Translations under genes and position numbers: made by a program | In this document: positions 1-13,455 of the stretch, in pieces | How positions within the stretch are numbered: position 1 is the first letter of the stretch | Layout: each line of letters opens with the position of its first letter | Assembly: GCF_905475395.1 (NCBI RefSeq) | Contig: NC_058339.1 | Location: forward strand, 17,616,001 to 17,680,000 | Direction of reading: 5' to 3' | DNA length: 64,000 nucleotides | Source: Chrysoperla carnea | Taxonomy: Eukaryota > Arthropoda > Insecta > Neuroptera > Chrysopidae | Notes under the pieces: model-generated | What the model saw: the letters and a program-made list of their open reading frames with translations, nothing else | Database searches by the model: none | Told to the model about the DNA's origin: nothing

Positions 1-44
1 ACACATTTTTGATGCAGTTGTAAAAACAATATATTTATTTACAG

Positions 45-2794
45 ATTGGTCCTTATCGTTTTAAAGAGGAAAAATTTAAAGTAAATATAACATGGAATTC
101 AAATGACACCGTTAGTTTTAAGCAACAACGATATTGGTATTTTGTGCCAGAAGAAAGTAATGGCGCATTGGAAGATGTAATTACAACAATTAATGTAGTG
201 GCAGTTGTAAGTCTTTTTTGACAGTGACACTGATTGACGTATACTTACTTCAACAAATTTTATTTATTTTTTTAAAGACAGCAGCTTTTCAAACTCGATA
301 TGAAGGATACTTTACACAACAAGGCTTATCATTGACATTATCCGCAATAGCAGATCTTACCGTTGATCGATCAATCAGTCAATTATTATTTGAAGGATAC
401 GAAGACCCGTTAATTAATATGGCAAAGACAATGGAAAATTTGCAACATCTAGAAATTCCACCATATGATAAATTTGGTTGGTTTTATGAGGTAAGTGAAA
501 GAAGATAATTATTTAGACTTTAATCCAACCACGAATGGAAGCAATTAGTGTTAAAGTTTTGAAATAATACCTTTTTTTGCATTTGTAAGTACACTAAAGC
601 TTCAATTTCGATTTTGAAGTTTCAATGGCGTTATTAAATAGTGGTACGGCAAGAGTTGCAGAACTCAAATACAAATTATGACGACGAAAGTTATGAAAGT
701 TATAAGTTATATTTTAAATTATTATATCTTCAGTACCTATTAACGATTTTAGAACATAAATAATTCTTATTATTCTGGTGGAAGCGCAGATAATATTCCA
801 TACTATTAAAGAATAAAAAACACGCTTTTGTAAATAGGTGAACTAAAAAGTAGAAAATAATTTCCAGAAGTGAAAATAAATATTTTCGTAAAACGACTTT
901 ACTTTTATCAGTATCTGTCAATAAAAGTTCTACAATATTTGAAATCTAGTACCCCACGCTTTTTTACCATAAAATGATTTTTTCTTATTACTTCATCACT
1001 TTAGTTTTTTTTAACTTATAGAAATTATTTTAATTTTTTACTTCAGATAGTTACAAATATGTGTTATTCAGTTTCTTTAAACTATTATCTATTTTATTTA
1101 ACACTTCATTTGTATTTTTTAGCGTAATGGTACACGTGATTTTGATGGTGTATTTAATATGGGAACTGGCGAAGAAGATCCAACAGACTTTGGTGTATTG
1201 AAGAATTGGAACTTTAACAGCCGCACCAGATTCTATAAAAATGAGTGCAGTATGGTAAATGGTTCTGCTGGAGAATTTTGGCCAATAAATCCAGAACCAA
1301 CAGAGATTACATTATTTTCAAATGATTTATGCAGAAGTATTACCTATGAATATGAGAAAAATGTGTCTGTTGAAGGTTTAAATGGATATAAATTTACTGC
1401 TGGTGATAAACTTATGGATAATGGTACTATGTATCCCGAAAATAAATGTTTTTGTAATGGGGAATGTGTTCCATCTGGTTCAGTAAATGCATCGGCATGT
1501 CGTTATGGTGCTCCAGCATTTGTTTCTTTCCCACATTTCTATAATGCTGATTTGTCTTACACAAATAAAATTGAAGGAATGCATCCACAAAAAAAGAAAC
1601 ATAGTTTTTATATTACTTTAGAACCGGTAAGTTATTTACCATTTTATACTTATGGGTGTTAGGCACGTGAAATCGAAGGCAATATATTTAAAGGAAGGCA
1701 ATAAATCAACCGCAGCGCTGTTATCTTATTTGCAAAAACTTTCTTTAGAATATAACTTCTTTTCAATTGTTTGTTAATGGTAACGTAAATGTCAAAGCGC
1801 TGTTTTCCTTTAAAATTTTGCAAAAAATCAAGCGTTTTATTTACCCTTCTAGCAGATACATTCCCGCTTTGGTGGGAAATTTCTCGTTTTAAAAACAAAG
1901 AATACCACCCTCACTTATCCTCCCTTTTGTTCACAATTTTATGAATTTTAATTTTTGAAAATGAAAATTTGTTTGCGATTTTCTCGATTTTTTTTAAAGG
2001 GGTTACCCACAAAAAAATTGCAAAAAATCGAAAAAAATTTTTCTCCAATCTCCAATTTTGTTAAAACTCAGTATATGAGGTAATTTTGACCCAAAAAGTA
2101 CAAAAATCGGATGCATTTGTTGACTGGTCGAATAGTTTTCGAGATACGAACTAAAATCGATCCAAATATTGCGATATCTCAGAAACTCTGCATCATCAAA
2201 ATTACCCCATCCACTTAGTTTCTTATTAATAATATAATAGGGAAAGGGAAAATCAGATTAATTCGTCCATATTGTAGTCAATTTTGGAAAAATAACGTTA
2301 ATTTAACTCCTCATTTTAGAAAACTGGCATTCCATTAGACGTGGCTGCAAGATTACAAATAAATATTTTATTACAACCATTCGAACATGTAGCGTAAGTT
2401 GATTTTTTAATTGATCACAATCAACTGTCCAAACTCAAAAAAACTTTAAATATATTTTCTTTCTTACAGATTATTTAGAAATGTACCAAAATTATTTATA
2501 CCGGTACTTTGGTTTGAACAAAAGGCAAGAATTTCACCAGATATGGCAAACGATTTAAAACAACTGTTATCGATACCAGAAATTGGATGCTACGTAAATT
2601 GGGGAATGCTTTCATTTGGATTACTTATTTTACTTATAGTTATATTAAACTTCTATATTAATTATAAATCAGAAGATAAGGCAGAGAAAATGATTTCTCG
2701 TTGGGGTCAAAATGGTACACATAGACAGATGATAAAAACTGGTGAATTACCAACGGCAAATGGTGTAAAATCTGCCAGTATTTACACTGAATGA
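45..2794 (+). CDS. CD36-family (class B) scavenger receptor, 3' five exons
   Basis: This is the C-terminal part of a CD36/SCARB-type two-pass membrane glycoprotein, a family that binds lipids, lipoproteins or lysosomal cargo. The coding exons I assign are 45-206, 278-490, 1123-1626, 2320-2393 and 2470-2794, joined in one frame through GT-AG introns; most donors read GTAAGT. The first exon begins with IGPYRFKEEK and holds a WYFVPE stretch typical of the ectodomain. Exon 3 carries the family cysteine cluster CFCNGEC, then SACRYGAP and the hallmark SFPHFYNADLSY. The last exon has a WFEQ motif, one hydrophobic segment (WGMLSFGLLILLIVILNFYI) and a short cytoplasmic tail ending SIYTE before TGA at 2792. 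The N-terminal transmembrane segment and earlier exons lie outside the window. Insect subfamily (SNMP, croquemort, emp, others) is not decidable here. The long introns (491-1122 and 1627-2319) contain repeats. Confidence 0.95.
775..963 (+). repeat. Interspersed repeat fragment inside CD36 intron
   Basis: The stretch starting GGTGGAAGCGCAGATAA and ending near ATCTAGTACCCCACGC is matched, with gaps, by 10019-10250, which starts GGTGGAAGCGCAGATAAC and ends ATCTAGCATCCCACGC. Both are in the same orientation. I see no termini or coding trace, so the class is unknown. Confidence 0.6.
1849..2225 (-). mobile_element. Helitron-like element with one tandem-repeat monomer, in CD36 intron
   Basis: On the minus strand the left end reads CTAG after a GC-rich hairpin (CCCGCTTTGGTGGG on the plus strand), as expected of a Helitron 3' end. 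The rest, from about 1920, is a single copy of the ~308-bp unit that is tandemly repeated at 11240-12060. Shared text includes TTTTGACCCAAA, ATGACTGGTCGAATAG-like and CGATCCAAATATTGCGATAT stretches. It lies wholly in the intron between the third and fourth visible exons. The base after CTAG is A on the minus strand rather than the usual T, so the exact end is less certain. Confidence 0.55.
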
Positions 2795-3630
2795 AGTACA
2801 ACATAATTTTGATATAATTCCTTTTTAGAAGAGACGAAAAAAAGACATTTCGTTAAAGTTCAAATTTATGATGAAAGACTTAAACCAAAAATAAGATCTG
2901 TTTAGAATTATCGTTAAGTTTTTTACTATTCATATTTATTATTAAAAAATTTTGTTAGTACACTTTTTACGATTATCGGTAGTTAACGAATAACATAGAA
3001 AGAACTAGTTACTTTTTCTTCCCAATCAGAGAGAACCAAATTCACGTTTTCTCTAAGTGATTCATGGAAACAATTACATAAATATTTACGAATTAAAAAA
3101 AATAGAATCGTATTAAGAAAGCTTATTGTGAATTCAGAATTATGTTTTCAAATTCGACTCAATCCCGCCCTCGGGTATTGGGTAAATCAGAAATATGCAA
3201 TTCATTTGGTCATGAATATGCTTTTGATTACAGACTAGTCAATTCCAAGGTCTATTCAACACAGTTGTAAACAGTGGCTGGTTTAAGAAAAAAGATTCAG
3301 GGGTCTAAATTTATAAATAGGGCGGTTTCTTTGTTTTTGTTTTTTAAGGTTCGTTAATCAACTTAGTGCCATCTTGTGGAGCCCTTTCCTACAAATTTTC
3401 ATTCCACCCCTTTTTTGCTTCTCTTCCTTAACGAGCTTGGTGCCCCTGTATGAAAATTTGCTTTTTACCTCCTTTTAGTAAATGCCCTTCGGACCAATTT
3501 TGGTGCCCTCTTTCAATGACCTAATGGGTAACTGCTACTTTGCCATTCCTTAAATGCGCCACTGTTGATAAATTCAAGAGATTGCTGTAGGTGCAATTGT
3601 AAAAAATACAATGTATTATAAGTTATATAA
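2795..3630 (+). other. 3' UTR and downstream flank of the CD36-family gene
   Basis: There is no open frame of note. An ATTAAA hexamer at 2941-2946, about 150 bp past the stop, is the best candidate poly(A) signal. I see no strong AATAAA nearby. The stretch 3300-3580 is less AT-rich and may be an old repeat, but I see no termini or coding trace. Confidence 0.45.
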
Positions 3631-4238
3631 AAACAAGTGAAAACAAACAATTGACTGAGTTAATTGTTGAAATACCATGTATAGACAGTGTTGATGACGT
3701 CACGTAATTAACAAAAGATATCCACTTTTAAATAGCCACACACACATAAATGATATCCCTATATTAATACATACTAAAAAATTTGCACCTAATTAACGCC
3801 CTCGTGGGTAAACAGTGATGTTTACAAAAAAATGTTTCAAACAAAAGTTCTTTATTTTTTTTATAAGGAACATTTTTTACATTTAAACTTTTGTTCTATC
3901 TCTAACGGTTTACAAGATGGGTCCTACGGACCCAAGACCCAATTGACCTATGTTGCTCATTTACGAACTCGACCTCACTTTTTACCCCCTGAGTACGCTA
4001 TAAAAATTTCAGCATGATATTTCTTTTCGTTTTTGAGCTATCGTGTTGACAGACAGACGGACAAACGGACAAACGGATAGACGGACAGACGGACAGACAA
4101 CCGGCAATGGACTAATTAGGTGATTCTATGAACACCTTTTCCAAAATTTTTTTCGTAGCATCAATATTTTTAAGCGTTACAAACTGGGGACTAAACTTAA
4201 TATACTATGTATATTTTATATATACGTGGTATAAAAAT
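3631..4238 (+). repeat. Interspersed repeat family A, near full-length copy 1
   Basis: The copy starts AAACAAGTGAAAACAAACAA and ends with ATATATACGTGGTATAAAAA. Internal landmarks, in order, are ACCATGTATAGACAGTGTTG, GGTAAACAGTGATGTTTAC, CTATCTCTAACGGTTTACAA, a (ACGGACAA)-type run at about 4050-4100 and CATCAATATTTTTAAGCGTT. Other copies are at 13204, 15348, 23462, 26109, 40172, 40712 and 49652. It encodes nothing recognisable. A short frame ending in a YYVYFIYTWYKN-like string recurs between copies only because the DNA does. Confidence 0.85.
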
Positions 4239-7200
4239 TTGATTGATGTAAAATTACCTGTTTCTAGGAAAAATTTTCATTTAATTACAAAGTTGCAGGT
4301 CCTTCAGGTGGCACGGCCTTGCTCTTGTGTGGCTATACCTTAAATAAGAATTGTTTATATTTTCTTTTAAAGAATGGTAGGTAACATAAAGCTACAGTTT
4401 GCAAGCATTTGAAAGGGTGCCTACTCGGTATGCGAGTTAAAATAATTTTTTTTTAAATATTTGAAAATAAAAATATTCAATAATTTTTCTGAATTTATCC
4501 TTTATTGGAAAGTTTCTATCTAGATGTACAAATATCATTTTTAGATATCTTCATACAAATGTTATATAATTTACTATCACTAGTCAATATATTTTTAGAC
4601 AAATCCGAATTTTAATAATTTTTTAAGCAATCTTGTGAGTTTTTATTAGTATACGATAGGAAATACTAATTTTAATTTTTTTTTAAATCATTTTTTTATA
4701 TTATAAAATATTGTTGTAATATTCGTTCGAAGTTTAAAACGAAAATAAACTGTTAAATAAATCGATTTTGAAGTTTTAATTATTATAATGGAATTTTTAC
4801 TTTCGTAGAATAATTATAGCCAGTACAGTGAAAGAAGAATTTGTTAATTGTAAAAAATTTCAAATATAATGAATTTTCGATCAAGTTTTCCTGCAAAAGC
4901 AGGCAACAATTTTCTTATGAATAGATTCCTTTTAGAATTAATTTCATAAATAGTATCTAGAGTGCACTATTTGTCATAGAAAATACAACTTGGTTTGTTT
5001 CATTAATTTTTATAGAGATGTCACTTAATGTATTATTTCAGAATATAAACAGTTACCACCGTAACCATAACACAGATATAAAGAATTGACTGAACGTTCC
5101 TATGTAACTGTAAATTTGTATTCGAATGAACTGTAGAAATTAAATTTACTCGAATTATTAACGAAAATATTAAACTTAGCCAAAAGAGTTTAATGTTAAA
5201 TGATAGTAAACTTCATGTCCGACAACTTTTATTATTAAAAAATTTGGTTTTCCAAATATTAATCGAGAAATTCTTAAAATTAAAAACGATAATTAATGAA
5301 GCCCTAACTCGTTAACGTGAGTTGGAAAAAAACCATAGAATTTTTCGTCTTAGAACTTCATTCATTCATTCACTATTTTTTCGCTTTTTCTATTTTTGAA
5401 ACTCCTTTTATATCTGTCAAGAGAATACCTACTATTTGTCAAACAAACAACAAGCTTGGCAAAAAAGCTGTAACGTCAACAAGTATCAATAAAATCTCAA
5501 AGTAAGGTAAAGGAAATTACCTTCAAAAAAATTTGGTCAATGCTTAAGGTAGTACGAGCGCTAAGGCAAGTTTAGAGTTGTGGTTGAAATTATAACTTTG
5601 ATGGTGAATTTTGAACAAACACCCCCTCCTCCCCGTAAAATTTTCCGAATTGATTTAGACTTTAGACGTATATCCTTAATTTCAAGAAAAAGTGTATAAG
5701 AGCCGTAGTGTTTTTCAATTCCCAAGTGGAACGTAATAACATGTGTAATGCTACCTGAAAAACCGTTATTACTTGACTATGTTACAATTGCAAGTCTAAC
5801 TTCAAGTGCACAGTGTTACATAAAATAGATTAATTTCTAATCTAAAACAATACTAGAAAACTAAATCGTAATATAATTGCACTTTATGAATAATTTCAAT
5901 TGAACTTAGAATAAATTTATTACAAGTACAGTGAGATGTATATTCTGTGTGCTATTCGACTTACCTTCTTACTGTAATCATAACTTGTGAAGAAGAGACT
6001 TTACACAAATACAGAGAAGAGACTGACGTACCTATACTATAGTCATATAGAACCGTTTCGTTAACAAATTTCTGAAAAATACAAATAAGCTAAAAGTAGT
6101 GCGAACAGAAAGTGTGTATAATGAGTAGAAAACAATACCTACCTGCAAAGTGGATGGAACAAAAAAAATAATAGGATCTTTTTATTACAATAATTTCCGG
6201 GAATGTGTTCGGGGAAAACGTAGAATATTATTTACGTAGAATGTAAAATCTCTATAAATTCATTCTAATGATATAGTCTTTAACTTTTTCACTGGAATCG
6301 AGCAAAACGTGATTCAAGAGTTGTATTGTGTTTTGATATGGAAAAGTTCTTGAAAAATCTTATTACAGGGAAGTTGATAAGTTGATGAACAAAATTACTT
6401 CTTGGTAGAAATGAAAAGATTACATTTAAATTGTATAACAAAATTGTTTTTATTTTCCATAATTATTTCAAAAGAAGAAACAAAAACGCCAGAAGAATAA
6501 ATTTTCATTTAATATCGTGTGCCGTAATAATTTAAATTATGTACCTATGTATTTATTTATACATAGGCTTTTGTATTTTAACATATACGACATGAATATA
6601 GCACACTGTGCCTAAATAACATTTGTAATCTGTGAATTCTTTTGCATATTTTATTAGACACAGCTTATAAAATAGATTTCGTGGCGAAGTTCAATAATAT
6701 TAATCTGAATTAAATAAAAAAATTTAATTATGATCTTTTATTTTAGTATTAATTATGATATCTTGTAGACGAATAATCACGCGCAATTTCTAAGCTTTTT
6801 AATATCTCTTTAAACAAAAATTTGCTGTACCTAATAATACCCAGATTTCGATTTTCCTACCAGCGGAAAGAAAAATTGAAATGTACAGATACTTTCGAAA
6901 TAGTACTCATAATTCAAAAAATATTTAATTAAATTTTAACTTTCGTTTTTTTTACTATTTTTATTTCATTTGATAATAAGCAAGTCTTTGTTTACTTAGG
7001 GGTAATGGTAAATGGAATACGAAAAAACAATTACCAAAATTAAAATTCTTTTGTAAGCTACAAACACCCTTTTTACTTTATAATATTTTTAAAAAAAGTC
7101 GGAGGTTCATATGTTTTTAATTGTATTTACATATCAAACAGTATTTTGTGTGAACAATAAGTTTTCGATGTTATGAAATGATAAAATTCCGTTAAGCATC

Positions 7201-8682
7201 GAGATTACAAAGCTTTCCTTGCTTCTTAAATTTGGTTCATATTTTTTTGGTTGTAAGATATAAGCGTTTGTTTTTTAAAACTTGATTCCAAGATTACTGC
7301 TAGCAAAGATGAATTAGTTTTATGATAGAACTTAACAACGCAAAACGATAGGCATAAGGATTGCAAGTGAATCGATCCTATCCGAAGGAGTACCGAATAA
7401 TAGATGCATTTTCACCTGTCACTATCTTACAGTTTTAATTTCTTGGTTTGTTTGTATTATTTCTCAAATGAAAAGCCAGAATGATTATAGTATTATGTAA
7501 AACTTCTACACAAATGTTAGGAAACAACTACTATAACTGGAGAGGACTACAAGACTACTAAATAAGAGTAACCGCCCAACCGCACATTTATCAAGATGAC
7601 TTCTGACTATATACATATTATAATAGTTGATGTTTGAAGTCGAATGACTTCTATATCTTTTGAAAATGGTTTAAATGAAATGGTATTGAGGAATCGTCTA
7701 AGTATAAAAGATTCATTTCTGTATATCCACTACATAAATATAATACAGATTTTGACAATTAGTAAGTATGTATGGTATCTATTCTATATCCATAAGCTTT
7801 TAATTCCGAAGGGGATTTGTTTGTTATAAACTATGTCGTTCATTGACCAAAAATTTATGGTGTTAACAATAAGATAATTAGTTTTATTTGCAATAAGGTA
7901 TTAAGTTTTTAATATCTTTGTTATTATTCTTGAATATGGTTTTATATTGGCGATAGTGGACAATAAAAAAGCAGATTTAATTTAATGCTAACATTTTAAT
8001 TAGTATCAACCATCATTTTGGTTTTCACCCCCGATTTTTTGCACCAATAAAAACAATTTTCCGTGTCTAACTTAAAATTTAGGACCTTTTTCCCCAGAAC
8101 AACATTGCTTAAAAATATCTCTACTACTGAAAAAAAAACTGTATTAGTTAATTTAAAAATCGTTAATTTTCTAAAATAAAGTAGCTAATCGAAATTTCTC
8201 TTAGGAGTAATTTTCATAGGAATTGGGAAAAAGGAATGTTCTTCACTTTGGTATATATTTAATTCTCTCGATTTTTTGGCGACAAATGAAAATGTTAAAA
8301 AAATTTTCATAAATTTGCGTGCTTCTGATTGCAAAACACACGTCTTGCTTAAACTTTCTAAATTTGTAATTCACAGAAGTTCGTTACCACCAGGAAAATT
8401 AAATAATCATTGGGCTTTTTGCGGGTGGAGGACGAATCTAAAGAATTTTAACCTATTTATCCTGTATAGTTACAAATTCGGCCAAAAGGTATATACGATC
8501 TACGAATTCAATCTAAAAGTTGACGCAATCTATAATTTATATTGAACATAATAGAACAGATAGATAGATAGATCTCTTTACGCTTTATATTATCATCATG
8601 ATTCATTTGATTTTCAAACAATCAGTGTTAGTGTATAGAGGTAGTATAGTACGTCCAATGGCGTTATTCAAACTAGTACGCT
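4239..8682. other. AT-rich spacer, no gene seen
   Basis: I found no splice-supported exon, RNA gene or mobile-element terminus. Short open frames (for example at 5317, 7644 and 8276) start at non-ATG codons or look random. A short (GATA)n run sits at about 8555-8575. Confidence 0.5.
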
Positions 8683-9161
8683 CAGTGGCGTTATAATAAT
8701 GAAATTAAATTAAGTGAATTTAAAGTGATTGTAAACCTACAGTATTATAAAAAAGTTTTGGTTTATTGCACGGTACATACATATAAACCAAATACACGCT
8801 TTGTAGTCAAGTAATATGTTATTTCTAGCTTTCTGCAATTATTAATACTCTAACTTTAGTCGTCTCTGTTCATCAAATGATAGATCTTCGATGAACTCAT
8901 AATTAAATTAAAATTTTGTTGTTATATCATCGGCAATCTTATATTTTTATGGTTTAATTATAAACTACAAGATTGCCTACATATTTTAAATAGTTTTTTA
9001 TCACACTCTCTAGATTTTTTGATAAAGAAATTTCTAATTGAAAAGGATAACCAATATGATTCATCATTTTTTCAGCCAACTTTGAAGGATAAAATAATAA
9101 TAAAAAGCCCGATGATCTAGGAATTTTTTGTGATTTTTGGAAACTTTGAGTAACGCCACTG
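8683..9161. mobile_element. hAT-like MITE with 11-bp terminal inverted repeats
   Basis: CAGTGGCGTTA at 8683-8693 is matched in inverted orientation by TAACGCCACTG at 9151-9161, giving a 479-bp element. Ends of the form CAGNG are typical of hAT elements, and the length fits a non-autonomous copy. I do not see a clear 8-bp target duplication. The interior from about 8733 is repeated at 29729-30212. Confidence 0.65.
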
Positions 9162-10018
9162 CTCATATCATGTTGAGTTCGTTTATTCCATATAATATCA
9201 TTACATTGAGTACCTACTACCTATATTGAGAAGAAAGGAAGGTATATATGGTGAGTAAGTAATATGAATAGAACGTACATCTTTTTCACTCGTACCGTAC
9301 ATCACCTTCACTAATAATGTATTATATAAAGTGTGATGATTTTGACTAGAGCTTTATATAATTTATGACGTGGTTTGTAAAGTTTACACCAAAGTATATA
9401 TGTAGATACTATATACATAATATACTAAATAAAAGTGACTAACTCCTAAACATACATACCGTATTATTACTATTCTACAATTTCTATTGGGATCAAATCA
9501 GATGTTATATATGGTAAGCAATGTATACTAGGGAGTGGTGAGCCATTTGAAATGTTTCCTGTTTATTTGTGGTGTTGTGCTTTTCAATTTGCTGACAGTG
9601 AACAGTATCAGTTTTTTATACATTTTTGGAAAAATTAATTAATTTTTGTTATTTTTTTATTATCAAAATATTTTTTTTATCTTTCTTTTTTCTTGAATCC
9701 TCCACTTTTTATAAAGAACTCGATTTATAATGCCATTCTGCACAGGGCAAAATTATATGTAAAAATTCGATAGTAACATCGTTATTTTTATCACGCTTTT
9801 ATTAGCTTGGTATGTAATTATGTATCTATGTGTCTATGTATCTATGTAACGAAATCTTTGAACGTGATTTTCACCCACTTGAAAACGTCGGATTTAATTG
9901 AAAACACTCAAACTTATCAAGAACTGATGAAAGTACAATAATTTAATGAAAATACAATAATTTGTCCGATTATCCTGATCAGGATCATCAGGATTAACGA
10001 TTAACTAAAAAATCTTTG
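9162..10018. other. Spacer, nothing recognised
   Basis: AT-rich sequence with short simple repeats, such as a TATGTATCTATGTGTCTATG-like run at 9818-9850. I see no gene or element ends. Confidence 0.45.
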
Positions 10019-10250
10019 ATGGTGGAAGCGCAGATAACATTCCAAAATAATAAAAAATAATATTACCTAGCTGAACTTAAAAGTAAAAATAATTTCTATA
10101 AATTCATAAAAAAGGTATTAAGAAAAAAAAAATCATGTTATCGTAAAAAAGCATCGGGTGCTTTTTAAGAAATTTTTTAATTAATTTACCTACAAAAATT
10201 TGTCAATAAAATATTTACAATAATTGAAATCTAGCATCCCACGCTTTTAA
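10019..10250 (+). repeat. Second copy of the GGTGGAAGCGCAG repeat
   Basis: This copy matches 775-963 at both ends, with several indels in the A/T-rich middle. It carries about 40 bp more than the intronic copy. No terminal repeats or target duplication are visible. Confidence 0.55.
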
Positions 10251-11134
10251 AATTGTAATGATGGGCTCAAATGCAGTGAAAAACCTTTGATTTTTATGTG
10301 CAATGTCTACTACAACGAGTCAGACCGGTTGTTGATCTGACGTTGTCAATTTTAACTATTTATTGAGACCAAAACATGCCAAAGCTTGATTCAAACCTTG
10401 GTAGTTGGCATTTATTGAAAACTTACCAGTTTTTTTTTGTAAAAGAATAGACACGACTGTATGCGAAAATGGAATCTCTCGAATTCTGGAATCTTCATTT
10501 ATTGCCAGTTCTTTGACGAACTAAAGCTAATTATTTTATGTACTCACGCGTGAGTTCTCTACCAGAATTACAAATAAACTTCTCTCGGAGGCTATCTCTA
10601 AACATACATATACAAAACATGAAATAATACTATAATTGTACATATAATTGATATGTGTGGATCAGCCTTTAAATATAAATGAATTTGCTTCATTGGCTGG
10701 CACATCTTTATGTACTAAATGTAATATAGAATGGTACCCAACCGACTATTGACAGACCACCATTACATCAAACACAAAGTGGTAATTACAGTAACAAGGC
10801 TTGTCGAATCAAAAACTAAAAGGAATTTTCAATAGATGTAAGAAAATGGATTATATTGAAAGAAGAATTGAATTTTATTTATTTCTATTCTTTTCAAATA
10901 CCTATATTTTCCTTTTTTTGAACTAAAAATAGGTAATAAAGTGCTTTGCTTATATCCAATGTATTATTATATCCAATGTATACAGAGTGTTTGGTTGATA
11001 ATCAAACAGTAAATTAAATTCATGAATAAATTGTTAATGAAGACAAAAGAAGGGCGCATGCAGCAGACACTTCATTCTTTAGAGTTATATGTTTTGCATG
11101 CGGCCCATGATTTTCGTTTTGAATTTTATTAGTT
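10251..11134. other. Spacer, nothing recognised
   Basis: I see no coding or repeat structure that I can support here. Confidence 0.4.
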
Positions 11135-11135
11135 A

Positions 11136-12061
11136 CTAGCAGACTCCCGCCCACTTTTCTGGACAATTTTTCCTTAAAAAACAAAGACTATCACGTAATA
11201 TCCCTTACTTCTCCTCCCTTTTGTTCACAGTTTTATGGATTTTAATTTTTTTGCAATTTTATCGATTTTTTCAAAACTTGCAAAAAAATTGCAAAAACGA
11301 GAAATTTTTGTTTATCTCCAATTTCGATAAAACTCAGTATACAAGGTAATTTTGACCCAAACAGTACAAAAATGGGGTGCATTGGATGACTGGTCGAATA
11401 GTTTTTGAGATACGGACTAAAATTGATCCAAATATTGCGATATCTCAGAAACTTTGCATCCAATCATTAAATTAACCAGGTTTTTATACTTTTTGGATAA
11501 AAATTACCCCATCTACCGAGTTTCATCAAATTGCAGAACAAAATTTTTTTGTGCGTTTTCTCGATATTTTCAAAGAGGTACCCCTTAAAAAAATTGCAAA
11601 AAATCGATAAACTTATCTTATCTCCAATTTCGATATAACTCAGTATATGAGGTAATTTTGACCCAAACAGTACAAAAATGGGGTGCATTTGATGACTGGT
11701 CGAATAGTTTTTGAGATACGAACTAAAATCGATCCAAATATTGCGATATCTCAAGAACTCTGCATCCAATCACTAAATTATCCTGATTTTTATACTTTTT
11801 GGATCAAAATTACCCCATCTATCGAGTTTCATCAAATTCCAGAACAAAAATTTTTGTTTGCGTTTTTCTCGATTTTTTCGAATGGGGTACCCTTAAAAAA
11901 ATTGCAAAAAAAACGAATTTTTCTTATCTCCACTCCAATTTTGATAAAACTCAGTATATAAGATAATTTTGACCCAAAAAGTACAAAAACCGGGTTCTTT
12001 TGATGACTGGATGATAGTTTTTGAGATACGGATTAAAATCGATCCAAATAATCCGATAATA
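11136..12061 (-). mobile_element. Helitron-like element carrying ~308-bp tandem repeats
   Basis: The minus-strand 3' end is CTAG at 11139-11136, followed by T, just past a GC-rich stretch (ACTCCCGCCCACTTTTCTGG on the plus strand). The body holds about 2.7 tandem copies of one unit. The landmark TTTGACCCAA starts at 11351, 11657 and 11968, giving periods of 306 and 311 bp. The open frames here on both strands are by-products of the tandem repeat. The far end, near the (AAT)n run at 12058-12075, lacks a clear TC start. A single-unit relative is in the CD36 intron at 1849-2225. Confidence 0.6.
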
Positions 12062-13203
12062 TAATAATAATAATTTATTTACTGAAATATTTCAAGATCA
12101 AAAACAAAAAACAATAGTTTATCTTGCCTTATTTTATAATTTTTTTTTAGTCATATAAAAAATCAAATAAATATGTCAATTTGACTACAACAAGCCTCAA
12201 TTAAAAAAAGGAATTGTAGTTTCACGATTTTCTTTTCATTTTTTTTCTTAAATATCTCTCAAGCTTTCGTTTTAAAAATTTTGAAATCCCCAACGTTTTA
12301 TTATCCTCATGTAAAGAACAAGATATTCACTAGTTTGTTGCAGAAGCACAGTCTAGACATTTTATTTAAATTTGTTTGTGATAGTTTAATGAACTTTTAT
12401 GCAAATTAAATTTTGATTGTTTTCATAAATAAATAAATATGGTAAAAGCTGATGTAAAACATACTTTTTCCCTTAAAAAAAAAGCTTATTACAAGTTAAA
12501 ACTAGGTATATCTATGGATTCTAGAAGGTAAACCAGAACTGTTTTCATGTTAGACGATCATCCACTTGGTGAATACTGTAGTGAATTGTATGATTATGAA
12601 GTTGATGGTAAAAGTAGGTCCTTTTTTTCCAACTTTCATTCAAAAACAGTATATATTACATGTAAATATATATATGAGATCGGGTATAAAAATGAATGTA
12701 TTGCAATCTAAGTACTTGATGTTGAATGGATATATCGTTTCATATTTTTCGTTCTTTGGGCATGCTAACGTACATACTACCTATATCAGCCAGACATAGT
12801 TACTAAAGTATAATAGTAGATACAGTCCAAGTAGTCCATGAGTTACAGTAACTTGCAATAAACTTTGGTTAAAAAATATTAAAAACCAGTTGAAAACACA
12901 ATGTGATCTACCTTCTATAAACAAGCATAAAATATACTTAAAACTCGAATCTTGGTGGCCGTAATGAATTTAGCAAACATTACACAGACAGTCTTTCATT
13001 ACAAATCTAATAGAAATGTTCTAGCTCAAACCGTGCGGGATTCCGATATATAAGTGATAAATTTCAAAGGTAATTTATTTTCTTTTTATTTATAGGCAAT
13101 TTTATTACAGATATGATATACAAATTATATACCGAACAAAATTAAATCTTAACATTATTTCTCTAGTCTGTTTTTCCAAAACGGTCCATTTTCAGAGCGT
13201 TAT
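12062..13203. other. Spacer, nothing recognised
   Basis: AT-rich DNA beginning with a short (ATA)n run. No supportable gene. Confidence 0.4.
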
Positions 13204-13455
13204 TTTAAATTTAAACTTTTGTTCTATCTCTAACGGTCTATAAGATAGGCCAAGATTCGATTGGCCTATTTTGTTCATTGACGAATCGGACCTCACATAT
13301 TAAGTCCTTAGCAGGACTTAGACGGACAACCGGAAATAGACTCTTTGGGTGATTTTATGAACACCTATACCAAAATTTTGTTCGCACCATCAATATTTTT
13401 AAAGGTTACGAACTTGGGACTAAACTTGATACATTTCATATATACATGGTATAAC
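13204..13455 (+). repeat. Repeat family A, 3' partial copy 2
   Basis: This holds the 3' half of the family: CTATCTCTAACGGTCTATAA, then ACCGGAAATAGACT, CATCAATATTTTTAAAGGTT and the terminal TATACATGGTATAACAAAA. The 5' part and the ACGGAC run are largely lost. Confidence 0.8.

Noticed and set aside
10976..10996. Transposon end from TATACAGAGTGTTTGG
   Set aside because: The motif resembles common insect transposon ends, but no matching second end or target duplication could be found; the same holds at 16293 and 22594.
11242..11961. Three similar frames that might encode a small protein family
   Set aside because: They are by-products of the ~308-bp tandem repeat; frames occur on both strands and start at non-ATG codons.
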